DNA of 64,000 bases from Desulfobacteraceae bacterium (GTDB lineage Bacteria; Desulfobacterota; Desulfobacteria; Desulfobacterales; Desulfosalsimonadaceae), in the NCBI GenBank assembly GCA_014237465.1, contig JABZFM010000029.1, forward strand, positions 42,194 through 106,193, given 5' to 3'. Numbering within the stretch: position 1 is the first letter of the stretch; the number at the start of each line of letters is the position of its first letter. Under the pieces are notes generated by a model. It saw nothing but the letters and a program-made list of their open reading frames with translations, had not been told where the DNA came from and did no database searches. This document shows, piece by piece, positions 1 through 8,626 of this stretch. Position numbers and translations under genes: made by a program.

Positions 1-973
1 TCAGCTCTGCAGTGCGCTCTTCTATTAGTTCCTCAAGGTGATCTCGGTGTTTCCTTAATTCCTCTTCAGCTTGCTTGCGTTTGGTGATGTCGATTTGCAA
101 TTTATTGTAGGCTTTTGACAGCTCCTTCGTCCGATCATCAATCCGCTTTTCAAGATCATCTATCGAGACAGTCGTCTGCTGCAGATCAGATTTCATTTGA
201 TTGAATGCCGTAATCAGGTCCCCAATTTCGTCATGGTGTGTGGATGAAATTTGAGCATCATAATTTCCGCGCCCAACTTGCACGGCATACCGGGTGACTT
301 CTCTTATGGGACGAATGAAGCGCCTGGCCACGAAGATTGACATTATTGTGCCCAAAAGGATCAGCATCCCTGTCGTAATGGCTAGGGCAATGATATTTCT
401 ACGCAATCCAGTCTGGCCGACACCATTTAAGCGGCTTTTCATCCCGGCAATATCGCTATTAATGCTTTCTAAGGACAAACCGATTTTTACTCCCCCCAGC
501 GGCTTGTCTCCGAGCCATATGGGCATCGAAACATCGAGGATATCGTCGTGAATTTGTGTCAGTAACTTCCCTTTTATTGGTATTGCTTCCTTGCTCGCCT
601 TGTCGTCTAATAACTCGCCAAACTGTGGGAGATATTCAGTTCCTTGGTGTACGATCTTTCCGGCTGAGTCATATACATAAGTATACAAAACGTCCTTCTG
701 TTGTTTGGTTGCGGTGAGCAGTTCATAAATTTTCTGCATATCATAGTAGTATAACGGATTAGGGAGGTTTTTCGCGAGAAGGCGTGTTATGATCTCGCCT
801 CGTTTTTTCATTTGCGTCAACAAGTCGGCAGACATCGTCTCGGAGCTTGTCTTTATGAGGTTATTCAGCGACGATGTGAACTGGTACAATAGCGTTCCCG
901 ACATGATAAACACAATGGCCAGGATCAGCGAAATAATGACGATTGAATACTTAGCCTGTAATCTCAGTCTCAT
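1..973 (-). CDS. HAMP-domain membrane sensor (probable histidine kinase), 3' end outside window
   Basis: The frame is open from an ATG at 973 to the window edge, giving 324 visible codons. A transmembrane segment lies near residues 10-32, followed by an extracytoplasmic sensing region, a second transmembrane segment near 190-213, a HAMP domain near 215-268 (FIRPIREV at its start, HHDEIGDLITAFNQM near its end) and a long coiled coil ending in EERTAEL. This is the usual front end of a histidine kinase, but the catalytic part is not in the window, so a diguanylate cyclase or other output is possible. The ATG abuts the TAG stop of the PhnD-like gene upstream, which suggests translational coupling and that the binding protein delivers its ligand signal to this sensor. 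Confidence 0.75.
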   Translation of the reverse strand, partial: MRLRLQAKYSIVIISLILAIVFIMSGTLLYQFTSSLNNLIKTSSETMSADLLTQMKKRGEIITRLLAKNLPNPLYYYDMQKIYELLTATKQQKDVLYTYVYDSAGKIVHQGTEYLPQFGELLDDKASKEAIPIKGKLLTQIHDDILDVSMPIWLGDKPLGGVKIGLSLESINSDIAGMKSRLNGVGQTGLRRNIIALAITTGMLILLGTIMSIFVARRFIRPIREVTRYAVQVGRGNYDAQISSTHHDEIGDLITAFNQMKSDLQQTTVSIDDLEKRIDDRTKELSKAYNKLQIDITKRKQAEEELRKHRDHLEELIEERTAEL

Positions 974-1948
974 CTATTCCAACTCCGAACGTACACTCTT
1001 TAGGATTCCGCGCACCTCATCCAAACTATCCCGGTCCTTCTCGCTCAATTCTTCAAATTTTTCCGTCTTTTGATAGGCCCGCAGTGCTTTCTTTGCTTTT
1101 GGATCGTTGTGCGCATTCAGGAGAATTTCCTTCAGCCGCTGCTTTATGCCGGGATCGAGCCCTTTTCTTACCAGTTCGATTGCCCTGGGAAAAGGCCTGC
1201 TTTTATGGAATATTATCATATTCTTCCTAAACGCCTTGGGCAAATGATCATCTTTATTCCAGTCCTGATTGTTAAATGCACCTGCGGACACAAAGCCTTT
1301 ATGCACATATGTGGAAATAGTTATCTCTTGTTCGGCAAAAACATACCCCACCTTGTCCGCCAGCGGTTTTTCTCTTGGCGATGCGAGCCGGACCAACTCC
1401 AGCCCCTCATTTATCAGTATCGAAGCAGGCACAGAGTAAGCAGAGGTTGACCCGGGATCCTCCAAAGCGATTGTTTTGCCTTTAAGATCCGACAACGAGT
1501 TGATGCCGCTATCCTTGCGAGCAAAAAAAATGGTGTGATAATCGGGCACACCTTTTTTCCATTTTTTGAGCAGGATCTCTGCACCGGCTTTTTCCTGCAA
1601 GATGATTGCAGAAAAAGGCGTCTCCGTCACCCAGTCCACCTTCCCTTGCTTGAGGTAACTAACCATCCGCTGATTGTCTTTTGCCATCAGAACTTCAGTA
1701 TCGGTAATGCCAAGGTCTTTCATATGCTCTGCTGCATAATTAACCATGGGTTTGAGGTATCTGAAGAGTTTCTTCGGGTTTTGAGTTATCTTGCCGATTA
1801 CCAGAGTATGTTTTTCTAAAAGCGCCTCAGATTTATCTTGGGCCCATAGATTTGTCTTGGCAAGTACACAAGTGCCTCCACAAAGAAGAATCCCAAAAAG
1901 CAGGACAGCAAGCACACTTCCTGATCGCCTTCTTGCTGAAATGGTCAT
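974..1948 (-). CDS. PhnD-like periplasmic substrate-binding protein
   Basis: The 324-residue protein starts with an Arg-rich n-region and a hydrophobic signal segment (residues about 12-30), so it is exported. The mature part matches the phosphate/phosphite/phosphonate binding-protein family (type 2 periplasmic fold): an early VIGKIT strand, YLKQGKVDWVTETPF, and the conserved DLKGKTIALEDPGSTSAY segment typical of PhnD proteins. No ABC permease or ATPase gene is adjacent. Instead it lies between a porin and a HAMP sensor, so it more likely serves as an accessory ligand receptor for the sensor than as part of a transporter. The ligand is not determinable; many PhnD-like proteins beside kinases do not bind phosphonate. 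Confidence 0.8.
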   Translation of the reverse strand: MTISARRRSGSVLAVLLFGILLCGGTCVLAKTNLWAQDKSEALLEKHTLVIGKITQNPKKLFRYLKPMVNYAAEHMKDLGITDTEVLMAKDNQRMVSYLKQGKVDWVTETPFSAIILQEKAGAEILLKKWKKGVPDYHTIFFARKDSGINSLSDLKGKTIALEDPGSTSAYSVPASILINEGLELVRLASPREKPLADKVGYVFAEQEITISTYVHKGFVSAGAFNNQDWNKDDHLPKAFRKNMIIFHKSRPFPRAIELVRKGLDPGIKQRLKEILLNAHNDPKAKKALRAYQKTEKFEELSEKDRDSLDEVRGILKSVRSELE

Positions 1949-1971
1949 GATTTGCCGCCTTTTGTATGTAT

Positions 1972-3282
1972 TTAAAAATCCACCTGAAGACGTGCCTGGA
2001 CGATTCTCGGGTCGTCGTTACCCATTACGTCGCCGTCCGCATCTGCATCTTCATCATTGTCTACGATAATGTAGTTGAGCATGAGACGTATGTAAGGGTT
2101 AAAGTAATAATTGAAACCAAAGGTGATATTTTTTCCCTCACCGCCGGTAATTGGGCCGTCGTTCAAGTCAATCGTGCTGTAACGTGTCGCCAGTTCCAGG
2201 GCGCCTAATTTGCTCATGGGTGTGACACGACCGAAGGCGCCCTTTTTGAATTTGTAGTGTCGGGATTCACCGGTGAGAAACCAGCTCCCGTAAACATACC
2301 ATCCATCGAAATCAACATCCTCGGATCCGTTATCCCGGCCTATATTGGTGTAAATGTACTCCCCTTGCAAGGAGAAGGGACCAAGCACCCCTGAGGCTTC
2401 CAGGCCATACTTGATCAGGCTGTCCATGTTTTTTATCTTGTCGGTATCGACATATTTAATGTCCGTCACATGAGATTCGGGACGCGCGTCGAATTTGACC
2501 TTCTTCTCGTCGTCCGGTATCCGGTATGAAGCGGCTGCACCCAAATGGAGCGCTCTTGTATCCAAATGGACAGGTGAGTAAGTCAGGCGACCGGTGACAC
2601 CCCATCCCTCATCACCTTCATCATCCGCGTCGTCGTCAAATTCCTCGCCAAAGACACCGGCGGCGGCGGTCCATACCTCACCATGAGTATGTATCCCGAT
2701 ACCGATGTTTCGATCAGGAGCGAATTCATTGGGCAGGGCGCGCTCCATGAAAGTGATAAATTTTGAACTCGTCAGTTCTTCAAGACTGAACGGCTCCTTG
2801 AATTGACCAACAGTAATTCTCGTCGGGAAAAAGGCATTATATCTGATATAAGCATCCGAAATATCCGCGTCACCATCAGCAAAGTCAATTTCGAATTGGT
2901 AGTCCCAATCCCCAAATATTATGCCTTTGGTGTCTATGCGGGCTTTGCGAAGCTCGGTGCCGTCGCCCAAAGCATTTTTGTCCTCATCGTAATAAGCTGC
3001 ATCAACAAATACACGTCCACCTAATTTAAACGAAAAATTTCCGTCATACGTCTGGACCTCAACCCCGCCTTTTGAGATTACCTTTACGTCAACCCTGCTG
3101 CTTTGCTCCTCCTGTGCCTTATGTTCAGTGGTTTGCTTCAGCTTGTCATACTGTTCCTGTGTAATAGTGCCGTTATCCCGAAGGATGATCAGCAGTTCCT
3201 GAGGTTCGGTATTCTCCGCAAAAGCCATGTTGGCAATTGCTGTCAAGCATAGGATTATACAAACAAAAATAAATTTTATCAT
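1972..3282 (-). CDS. Outer-membrane porin, OprP/OprO type
   Basis: From the chosen ATG at 3282 the protein has 436 residues with a clear signal peptide (cleavage near AFA-ENTEP), a short N-terminal helical stretch (QEQYDKLKQ) and then alternating amphipathic strands rich in aromatic and acidic residues. It ends in VQARLQVDF, the C-terminal Phe expected of outer-membrane barrels. It resembles phosphate-selective porins O and P. An in-frame ATG at 3381 would add 33 residues before the signal peptide, which argues against it. The Shine-Dalgarno region before 3282 contains a run of ten G. The gene is 23 bp upstream of the binding-protein gene, probably one transcript: porin, binding protein, sensor. 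Confidence 0.8.
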   Translation of the reverse strand: MIKFIFVCIILCLTAIANMAFAENTEPQELLIILRDNGTITQEQYDKLKQTTEHKAQEEQSSRVDVKVISKGGVEVQTYDGNFSFKLGGRVFVDAAYYDEDKNALGDGTELRKARIDTKGIIFGDWDYQFEIDFADGDADISDAYIRYNAFFPTRITVGQFKEPFSLEELTSSKFITFMERALPNEFAPDRNIGIGIHTHGEVWTAAAGVFGEEFDDDADDEGDEGWGVTGRLTYSPVHLDTRALHLGAAASYRIPDDEKKVKFDARPESHVTDIKYVDTDKIKNMDSLIKYGLEASGVLGPFSLQGEYIYTNIGRDNGSEDVDFDGWYVYGSWFLTGESRHYKFKKGAFGRVTPMSKLGALELATRYSTIDLNDGPITGGEGKNITFGFNYYFNPYIRLMLNYIIVDNDEDADADGDVMGNDDPRIVQARLQVDF

Positions 3283-3287
3283 GTTCG

Positions 3288-3297
3288 CCCCCCCCCC
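3288..3297 (-). repeat. Poly-G tract (10 G on coding strand) in the porin ribosome-binding region
   Basis: Ten consecutive C on the plus strand lie 5 bases upstream of the porin ATG. On the coding strand the run is preceded by GAA, so the Shine-Dalgarno sequence is embedded in the homopolymer. A change of length by slippage would alter the spacing between the ribosome-binding site and the start. Confidence 0.85.
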
Positions 3298-3642
3298 TTC
3301 AAAGCTTAACGAATTAGCAAATTGATGACCTGAATCTCTCACAAAATAGCCCTTAACGAACATGGGCGGCTTCTTATTCATATCAACTGACTGGGATTCG
3401 GCTCATTGAATCTGTATAGGTTCGACCTTACTCTAACTCTGATCAACAGAAGCGAAGGCCCAAGTTGCTGTTGAATGGATGTTAATATAGGTATAAAATT
3501 AAATAATTTAAATTAACATAGCAAAAGAATCATTTTCACGGCAAGAAATATCTCCTCAGGATCACTTTTTTTGTCATATTGATGTTTTCTACCGCTCCAG
3601 GTGTCATTCCATTTTTGGGCCACCATCAGTCTCACTTTTTAT

Positions 3643-3663
3643 TCGCCCTTTATAAAAGGGCGA
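3643..3663. repeat. Perfect 9-bp inverted repeat with 3-base loop
   Basis: Arms TCGCCCTTT and AAAGGGCGA enclose ATA. It lies in the divergent gap between the porin and the acyl-CoA dehydrogenase genes. Neither side has the T-run of an intrinsic terminator, so an operator or RNA hairpin is more likely. The rest of 3383-3851 is AT-rich and shows no gene. Confidence 0.6.
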
Positions 3664-3708
3664 CAAGTGAAAAATCTACGAGTTTTTGACATCTGCTTAA
3701 AAAATCAC

Positions 3709-3737
3709 TTGACAACTCCTGAACTCAATTCTAAAGT
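3709..3737 (+). promoter_or_regulatory. Putative sigma-70-type promoter of the acyl-CoA operon
   Basis: A perfect -35 TTGACA (3709-3714) is followed after 17 bases by TAAAGT (3732-3737), a moderate -10. It points towards the acyl-CoA dehydrogenase gene at 3852. TCAA/TTGA half-sites flank the -10 (3725-3740), and an inverted repeat GAATTG/CAATTC lies just downstream (3757-3762 and 3774-3779). These are plausible operator positions for the TetR protein encoded at 6206. Confidence 0.5.
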
Positions 3738-3851
3738 TGAATCAGATTTTGTTTATGAATTGCATTAAAACTTCAATTCGAGGCAAATAATTTTAAAAAC
3801 AGGAATTCAGTTCCTTTCATCCATAAATAATCTATTTTACAGGAGACAGCG

Positions 3852-4994
3852 ATGGATTTTGCATTCACCAAAGAGCAACTAATGTTCAAAAAAGAGATTA
3901 TCCGGTTTGCCAAAAAAGAGATTGTTCCCCGGGTTCAGGAACATGATTTAAAAAAACAGTTTGATTTTGAGGCGTTCAAAAAACTTGGGGAATTCGGTAT
4001 CCTGGGCTTGCATTTTCCGGAAGAATACGGCGGAAGCGGTGCGGATGTTATCACCACCGTCATGGCCGGCGAAGCATTGGGCGAAGCAGGCGTGGACGGT
4101 GGTTTGACCCTTGCTTACGGTGCGCATACATTCCTGTGTGCGGATACCATTTTTTCACATGGAACCGAAGAACAGCGGAAAAAATATATCCCCAAACTGG
4201 CCAGCGGCGAATGGATCGGCTGCATGGGGCTGACCGAACCCAATGCGGGCTCCGATGTAGCCTCCCTGGCAACCACTGCCGAAAAAAAAGGAGACAAATA
4301 CGTCTTAAACGGCAGCAAAATCTTTATCACCAACGGCCCGCTTGCCGATGTATCCGTTATTTATGCAAAAACAGACCCGGAGCAGAAACATACCGGGATC
4401 TCGGCATTTATCGTTGAAAAAGGAACCAAAGGATTCTCATCAGGCCCCAACCTGATTAAAATGGGCGTCAGCACCTCTCAGACGTCTGAATTGTTTTTCA
4501 ACAACTGTGAAATCCCGGCAGAAAACCTGCTTGGAGATGAAGGCGAAGGGTTCAATATGTCTCTCCAGACGGTCGAATGGGACCGAAGCGCTCTGCTCGC
4601 CCCTTTTGTCGGTGCGGCAACGTATATGATGACGCGATGCGTGGATTACGCAAAAAGCCGCGAACAGTTTGGCAGAAAAATCGGAAAATTCCAGGCTATT
4701 AAGCAAAAAATCGCCAACATCCGCATTTTCGGTGAAGCCGCCCGAAACCTGGTATACCGAATCGCATGGTGTAAAGATCAGGGAAGGCCCATGAATCACC
4801 TGGAGGCGGCTGTCGCTAAACTTTTTGTTGGCGACTGGAGCTTAGGGCCGGCCAATGACGCGGTCGTTCTTTTCGGCGGCTACGGATACTGCCATGAGTA
4901 TGATATGGAGCGGATTTTTAGAGACAGTCGACTGGCGCCCATCGGCGGCGGAACATCTGACATTCAGAAAATGATTATTTCCAAACTGATGTAA
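3852..4994 (+). CDS. Acyl-CoA dehydrogenase (isovaleryl-CoA/long-chain type fold)
   Basis: The 380-residue protein is full length for the family: an N-terminal helical domain, a middle beta domain with the FAD/substrate segment MGLTEPNAGSDVASL, and a C-terminal helical domain with SREQFGRKIGKFQAIK and GGYGYCHEYDMERIFRD. It should oxidise an acyl-CoA to the 2-enoyl-CoA and pass electrons to ETF. The MCAD-type catalytic Glu before GT is absent (IGGGTSDIQ), and at the alternative isovaleryl-type position on helix G an Asp is found (EWDRS, D244) instead of Glu. The next gene encodes a diverged homologue, so a heteromeric enzyme is possible. A Shine-Dalgarno AGGAGA precedes the ATG. Confidence 0.9.
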   Translation: MDFAFTKEQLMFKKEIIRFAKKEIVPRVQEHDLKKQFDFEAFKKLGEFGILGLHFPEEYGGSGADVITTVMAGEALGEAGVDGGLTLAYGAHTFLCADTIFSHGTEEQRKKYIPKLASGEWIGCMGLTEPNAGSDVASLATTAEKKGDKYVLNGSKIFITNGPLADVSVIYAKTDPEQKHTGISAFIVEKGTKGFSSGPNLIKMGVSTSQTSELFFNNCEIPAENLLGDEGEGFNMSLQTVEWDRSALLAPFVGAATYMMTRCVDYAKSREQFGRKIGKFQAIKQKIANIRIFGEAARNLVYRIAWCKDQGRPMNHLEAAVAKLFVGDWSLGPANDAVVLFGGYGYCHEYDMERIFRDSRLAPIGGGTSDIQKMIISKLM

Positions 4995-5046
4995 ACCTAC
5001 GGACGCCCGGAGCAGAAAACAGAGGGAAAAACTGAGGAGAAAACAA

Positions 5047-6183
5047 ATGAACTATGATTTTAGCGATAAAGAATTTAACCTTTTTGTCGAAATCCATACA
5101 CTGATCAGCGAATTTGTAAAAGATAAAAACCTGGAAAGCAGTGACATTAATACATCTGCTGAAAACATCCGTCAGGCCCTGGCCCTGCTTTCCCAAACGC
5201 CGTATTTAAAACTGGGCGTTGAAAAAGCAGAGAATTATAATGGGCTGCTCACGCTCATGGGCGCCATGGAAGTGATTGCAGGAACTTCACCATCCCTGTT
5301 TTTATCCATCGAAACCAGCACCCGAATTTTCGGTAGAATTTTAAGTACCTGGGGCAGCGACTCTCAGAAAGAAAAACTGCTGAATCCCCTGCTTAATGGT
5401 CAAATAATCGGCGCTGTCGGATTATCAGAAGACGCCCTGAATGTGGACAATGATCCGTTAACGACCACGGCTGTCGCTGATGGTGACAGTGTTAAAATTT
5501 CCGGACACAAACAATATGTGATCAATGGCCCCACGGCAGACTGGATCGCCGTCGTCGGTATGATGAATGGAAAAAACGTTATATGCCTGGTTGAAAAAGG
5601 CACGCCTGGATTAACCATCGGGGAAAAAACAGCGACCCTGGGCTATGAAGGCGTTGCCATTTCCAAAATTATACTAAACGACTGCACCATTGCCTCAAGT
5701 CAGGTAATCACCCCGAAAAACGATAAGGATATGTTAAACACGCTCAAGCTCTGGGAAAACCAGATTCTTATCGGTGCCGGCTTAGGCCTGATGAAAACCG
5801 CGTTTGAATCAGCAAAGGATCATTCAAAAAAACACAAAACCGGCGGCAAGCCGATTATCGCATACCAGGAAGTCGGGTTTAAACTGTCTGAAATGCTGAC
5901 CCTGTTCCAGACTTCACAGCTATTCGCTTACAGGGCGGCATGGACCGCTGATACCGATCCAAAGAACGTTGAATCATTAACTCTCTGCGCCAAGGTTTTC
6001 TGCACAGAATCCGCCGAGCAGGTGGCCAGTGAGGCAATGAAAATTCTCGGCGGTTCAGGATTTTTATCCGGCCATCCGGTGGAAGAAGCATTCCGCTGTT
6101 CAAAGTATGGACAGATTGCCGGCACTTCTACGGAAATCTCACGGGTTAAAATCGGCGACACCGCTTTGGGTATGAATAAATAG
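5047..6183 (+). CDS. Diverged acyl-CoA dehydrogenase family protein
   Basis: The 378-residue protein aligns along its length with acyl-CoA dehydrogenases but is diverged. The middle domain has GAVGLSEDALNVDNDP where typical members have TEPxAGSD, and the C-terminal domain keeps GGSGFLSGHPVEEAFR. At the MCAD catalytic position it has Ala (IAGTSTEIS); at the isovaleryl-type position it has Glu (LWENQ, E237), but the neighbouring Arg is lost. It follows the first dehydrogenase gene by 52 bp with its own GAGGAG site. The pairing of one more and one less conserved subunit resembles the alpha2beta2 FadE pairs of actinobacterial steroid degradation; that comparison is inference. Confidence 0.8.
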   Translation: MNYDFSDKEFNLFVEIHTLISEFVKDKNLESSDINTSAENIRQALALLSQTPYLKLGVEKAENYNGLLTLMGAMEVIAGTSPSLFLSIETSTRIFGRILSTWGSDSQKEKLLNPLLNGQIIGAVGLSEDALNVDNDPLTTTAVADGDSVKISGHKQYVINGPTADWIAVVGMMNGKNVICLVEKGTPGLTIGEKTATLGYEGVAISKIILNDCTIASSQVITPKNDKDMLNTLKLWENQILIGAGLGLMKTAFESAKDHSKKHKTGGKPIIAYQEVGFKLSEMLTLFQTSQLFAYRAAWTADTDPKNVESLTLCAKVFCTESAEQVASEAMKILGGSGFLSGHPVEEAFRCSKYGQIAGTSTEISRVKIGDTALGMNK

Positions 6184-6205
6184 TGCCTGAATAGAAAGGA
6201 GAATT

Positions 6206-6877
6206 ATGCCCGCAAAAAAATCAAAAAATGAAAATTTTTCGCCATCAGCGCTGCGGCGTCAGCGGGAACGAGAGCATCGCTATCAAACGATTCTGGCGGC
6301 GGCTGAAAAACTCTTTGCCGAGGAAGGGTATCATAAGTCCAGCATGGAACAGCTCGCCAATGCCTCTGAAGTTTCCGTTGGTGCTGTTTATTTCTATTTT
6401 AAAAATAAAGAAGACCTCATTATCCAGTTGATGGACGAAATCGGCTACCTCTTGCGAAAAACCCTCGGCACGGTATTTTTAGAAAACGGCGCCACCATGG
6501 AAAGCTTTAAACTGGCGGGCCATGCGTTTTTTGAAGATTTCTGTATCAATTATCCTGAAAAATGCGCCATTGTTTTTCGGGAATCCGTGGGGCAGAGTCC
6601 GCTGGTGGAAAAACACCGAAAAGCGCTTTTTGACAAATGCACCAGTGATGTTCTAGGTGCATTAATGGCCGTCTGCAAAAACCAGGGGGTTACATTTAAA
6701 GGTAAATATTCAGCCGAGGTTATTGCCGTCAGCATCATGGGGATTTACGAACGGGTCGCCTACCAGTATCTGTTCTGGGAGGATCAGTCCAGGGATTTAA
6801 AAACCATCGGCCGGGACGCGGTAGCATTCCTTCTCGGAGGGGTCAACAATCTGCTAAACGAGACATCATGCACTTAA
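6206..6877 (+). CDS. TetR family transcriptional regulator
   Basis: The 223-residue protein has the TetR helix-turn-helix near residues 25-70: ILAAAEKLFAEEGYHKSS, then VSVGAVYFYFKNKEDLI. The ligand-binding C-terminal domain is typical in length. It is embedded between acyl-CoA dehydrogenase and PHP/thiolase genes on the same strand, so an acyl-CoA-responsive repressor of this operon is the natural reading, as for FadR and PsrA-type TetR proteins. Its stop overlaps the start of the PHP gene by 10 bp. Confidence 0.9.
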   Translation: MPAKKSKNENFSPSALRRQREREHRYQTILAAAEKLFAEEGYHKSSMEQLANASEVSVGAVYFYFKNKEDLIIQLMDEIGYLLRKTLGTVFLENGATMESFKLAGHAFFEDFCINYPEKCAIVFRESVGQSPLVEKHRKALFDKCTSDVLGALMAVCKNQGVTFKGKYSAEVIAVSIMGIYERVAYQYLFWEDQSRDLKTIGRDAVAFLLGGVNNLLNETSCT

Positions 6878-7440
6878 AGGGCAGCCTGCATATTCATACA
6901 ACCTGTTCGGATGGAGAGCTGTCCATAGAAGAAGTAATTCGCGTTTATTCGGGCCTGGGATTTGATTTTATCGCACTGACGGACCATGACTTCCTGTTGC
7001 AGCCCGACTGTTATAAATCGATAACTAAAATAAACACGGATTTGATTATTTTTAAAGGGGTGGAACTGACTGTTTTTGAAAAAGGATATGTTCATGTCAA
7101 CAAGATCGACGGCGACAATGAGGTGCTTCATATTTTCAATCATCCGTCGGAACTGGATCTCCCCATGAATAAAGTGATTGATCGCATATCTTCTGTTGCG
7201 GAAAGACTCCCCATTGATGCGGTGGAAGTGACATCCAAAGGATTTCGGACCCCGGAATACGAAATTGATGACATTCCATTTCCGAAAGTCGCAACCGATG
7301 ACTCACATACCCGCCTGGGATGCGGAAGGGCATGGATTGAAATGGATTGCATGCGGGACAAAGACAAAATCATAAGGGCGATAAAAAACGGAGATTTCTG
7401 GAATTGTTATACGGAAACAAATCATTTATTTTTAAAATAA
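6868..7440 (+). CDS. PHP-domain metal-dependent phosphoesterase-like protein
   Basis: The 190-residue protein carries PHP motifs in order: HIHTTCSDGELS with the H-x-H pair near the N-terminus, ALTDHDF, HIFNHPSEL and ATDDSHTRLG near the C-terminus. These supply the His/Asp ligands for a two- or three-metal centre. PHP proteins hydrolyse phosphate esters of nucleotides or small molecules. The role beside acyl-CoA genes is unknown. It starts inside the TetR gene (10-bp overlap), indicating coupled translation. Confidence 0.85.
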   Translation: MHLKGSLHIHTTCSDGELSIEEVIRVYSGLGFDFIALTDHDFLLQPDCYKSITKINTDLIIFKGVELTVFEKGYVHVNKIDGDNEVLHIFNHPSELDLPMNKVIDRISSVAERLPIDAVEVTSKGFRTPEYEIDDIPFPKVATDDSHTRLGCGRAWIEMDCMRDKDKIIRAIKNGDFWNCYTETNHLFLK

Positions 7441-7455
7441 AGGAGGGACACTATA

Positions 7456-8616
7456 ATGGCAAAAAAAGTTGGTATTTGTGCAGTTGCGCAGACAACATTT
7501 GAGCGCAGCAAAGACGACATACGCTTTCAAGGCATGGCATTAGACGTGCTAGAAGCACTCCGGGAACAGGTGGATGTCACATTTTCACGTCATGTCAAAG
7601 GCGCAACCGGCGTTGATATGACTATCAGTGTATCAGATGACATATTTGATGCCCGGACCATTTCAGACAATGGGATGACGGACGTTTGCGGCGCCCACTT
7701 CGGGTGTGAAGAAAAAGTCGCCCAGGAAGGAATTCAGGCATTGTATTACGGCCTGGCCGCGATTCAGTCAGGGCACAACGATATGGTTTTTCTGATAGGC
7801 CATTGCAAGGAATCTCAAGCGCAAAGTCGAAATATGGTGACCCACGTTGCGTTTGACCCGTTTTTTACCCGCCCTGTGGGGCTCGATTTTTGTGCATCAG
7901 CCGGTTTTCAGGCCCAGGCATATGCTGCCAAATCCGGAATAACAGATGAGCAACTGGCAAAAATTGTTGTGCGCACAAGAGAAAATGCGTCAAAAAATCC
8001 CTACACTCAGGACATCGGCAAAGTTTCCGTTGAAGATGTTATGGCTTCTGAAATGCTGGCAGATCCCATCCGGGAACTCCACGCATATCCGGTATCGGAC
8101 GGTGCGGTTGGTATGATTCTCGCGACAGAGGACGTTGCAAAAAAAATATGTGACAAACCGATCTGGATTACCGGAGTCGGAAACTGTATGGACAGTTTCT
8201 TTTTAGGGGACCGTGACCTGACGTCCAACTTTTCCCTGATAAAAGCAGCGGAACGCGCTTACAAACGGGCCGGTATCTCAGATCCGAAATCCGCCTTTGA
8301 CGTGATTGAATTATCGGACCAGTATGCATACCAGCTTCCCATGTGGGCTGAAGGCATCGGTATATGTGAAGAAGGCAAGGGCGGTAAATGGGTGGATGCG
8401 AATGGCCCTGAAAAACAAAATGTAAACACTTCCGGCGGCATGCTGGCCGGCAATCCACTGATTCTCGGCGGATTTGTTCGCGCTGCAGAAGCTGCGTTTC
8501 AACTTCGCGGTGAAGCCGGGGATCGACAGGTAGATAATGCAAAAACAGCCATTGCCCATGGGGTCATGGGGCCGGCAGGCCAATTTCATTCTATAATCAC
8601 AATGGCACGGGATTAG
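7456..8616 (+). CDS. Thiolase-like protein A, copy 1 (SCP-x/lipid-transfer thiolase family)
   Basis: The 386-residue protein begins with KKVGICAVAQT and has the overall order of SCP-x-type thiolases, with the C-terminal NTSGGMLAGNPLILGG region. The canonical GHPxGATG histidine motif is altered (GNPLILGG). A Cys is present in AHFGCEEKVAQ, roughly where the nucleophile-bearing loop lies, but the paralogue at 16885 has Gly there, so its importance is doubtful. GHCKESQ is conserved between the paralogues. It sits 10 bp before thiolase-like B, and both precede DUF35 genes. By analogy with BbsAB and Ltp2-DUF35 the two probably act as a complex with DUF35 partners in C-C bond cleavage of a CoA ester. 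Confidence 0.8.
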   Translation: MAKKVGICAVAQTTFERSKDDIRFQGMALDVLEALREQVDVTFSRHVKGATGVDMTISVSDDIFDARTISDNGMTDVCGAHFGCEEKVAQEGIQALYYGLAAIQSGHNDMVFLIGHCKESQAQSRNMVTHVAFDPFFTRPVGLDFCASAGFQAQAYAAKSGITDEQLAKIVVRTRENASKNPYTQDIGKVSVEDVMASEMLADPIRELHAYPVSDGAVGMILATEDVAKKICDKPIWITGVGNCMDSFFLGDRDLTSNFSLIKAAERAYKRAGISDPKSAFDVIELSDQYAYQLPMWAEGIGICEEGKGGKWVDANGPEKQNVNTSGGMLAGNPLILGGFVRAAEAAFQLRGEAGDRQVDNAKTAIAHGVMGPAGQFHSIITMARD

Positions 8617-8626
8617 GAGGCAAAAA

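Noticed and set aside
3283..3381. Longer porin start at 3381
   Set aside because: It would place 33 residues before a clear signal peptide and read through the poly-G tract.
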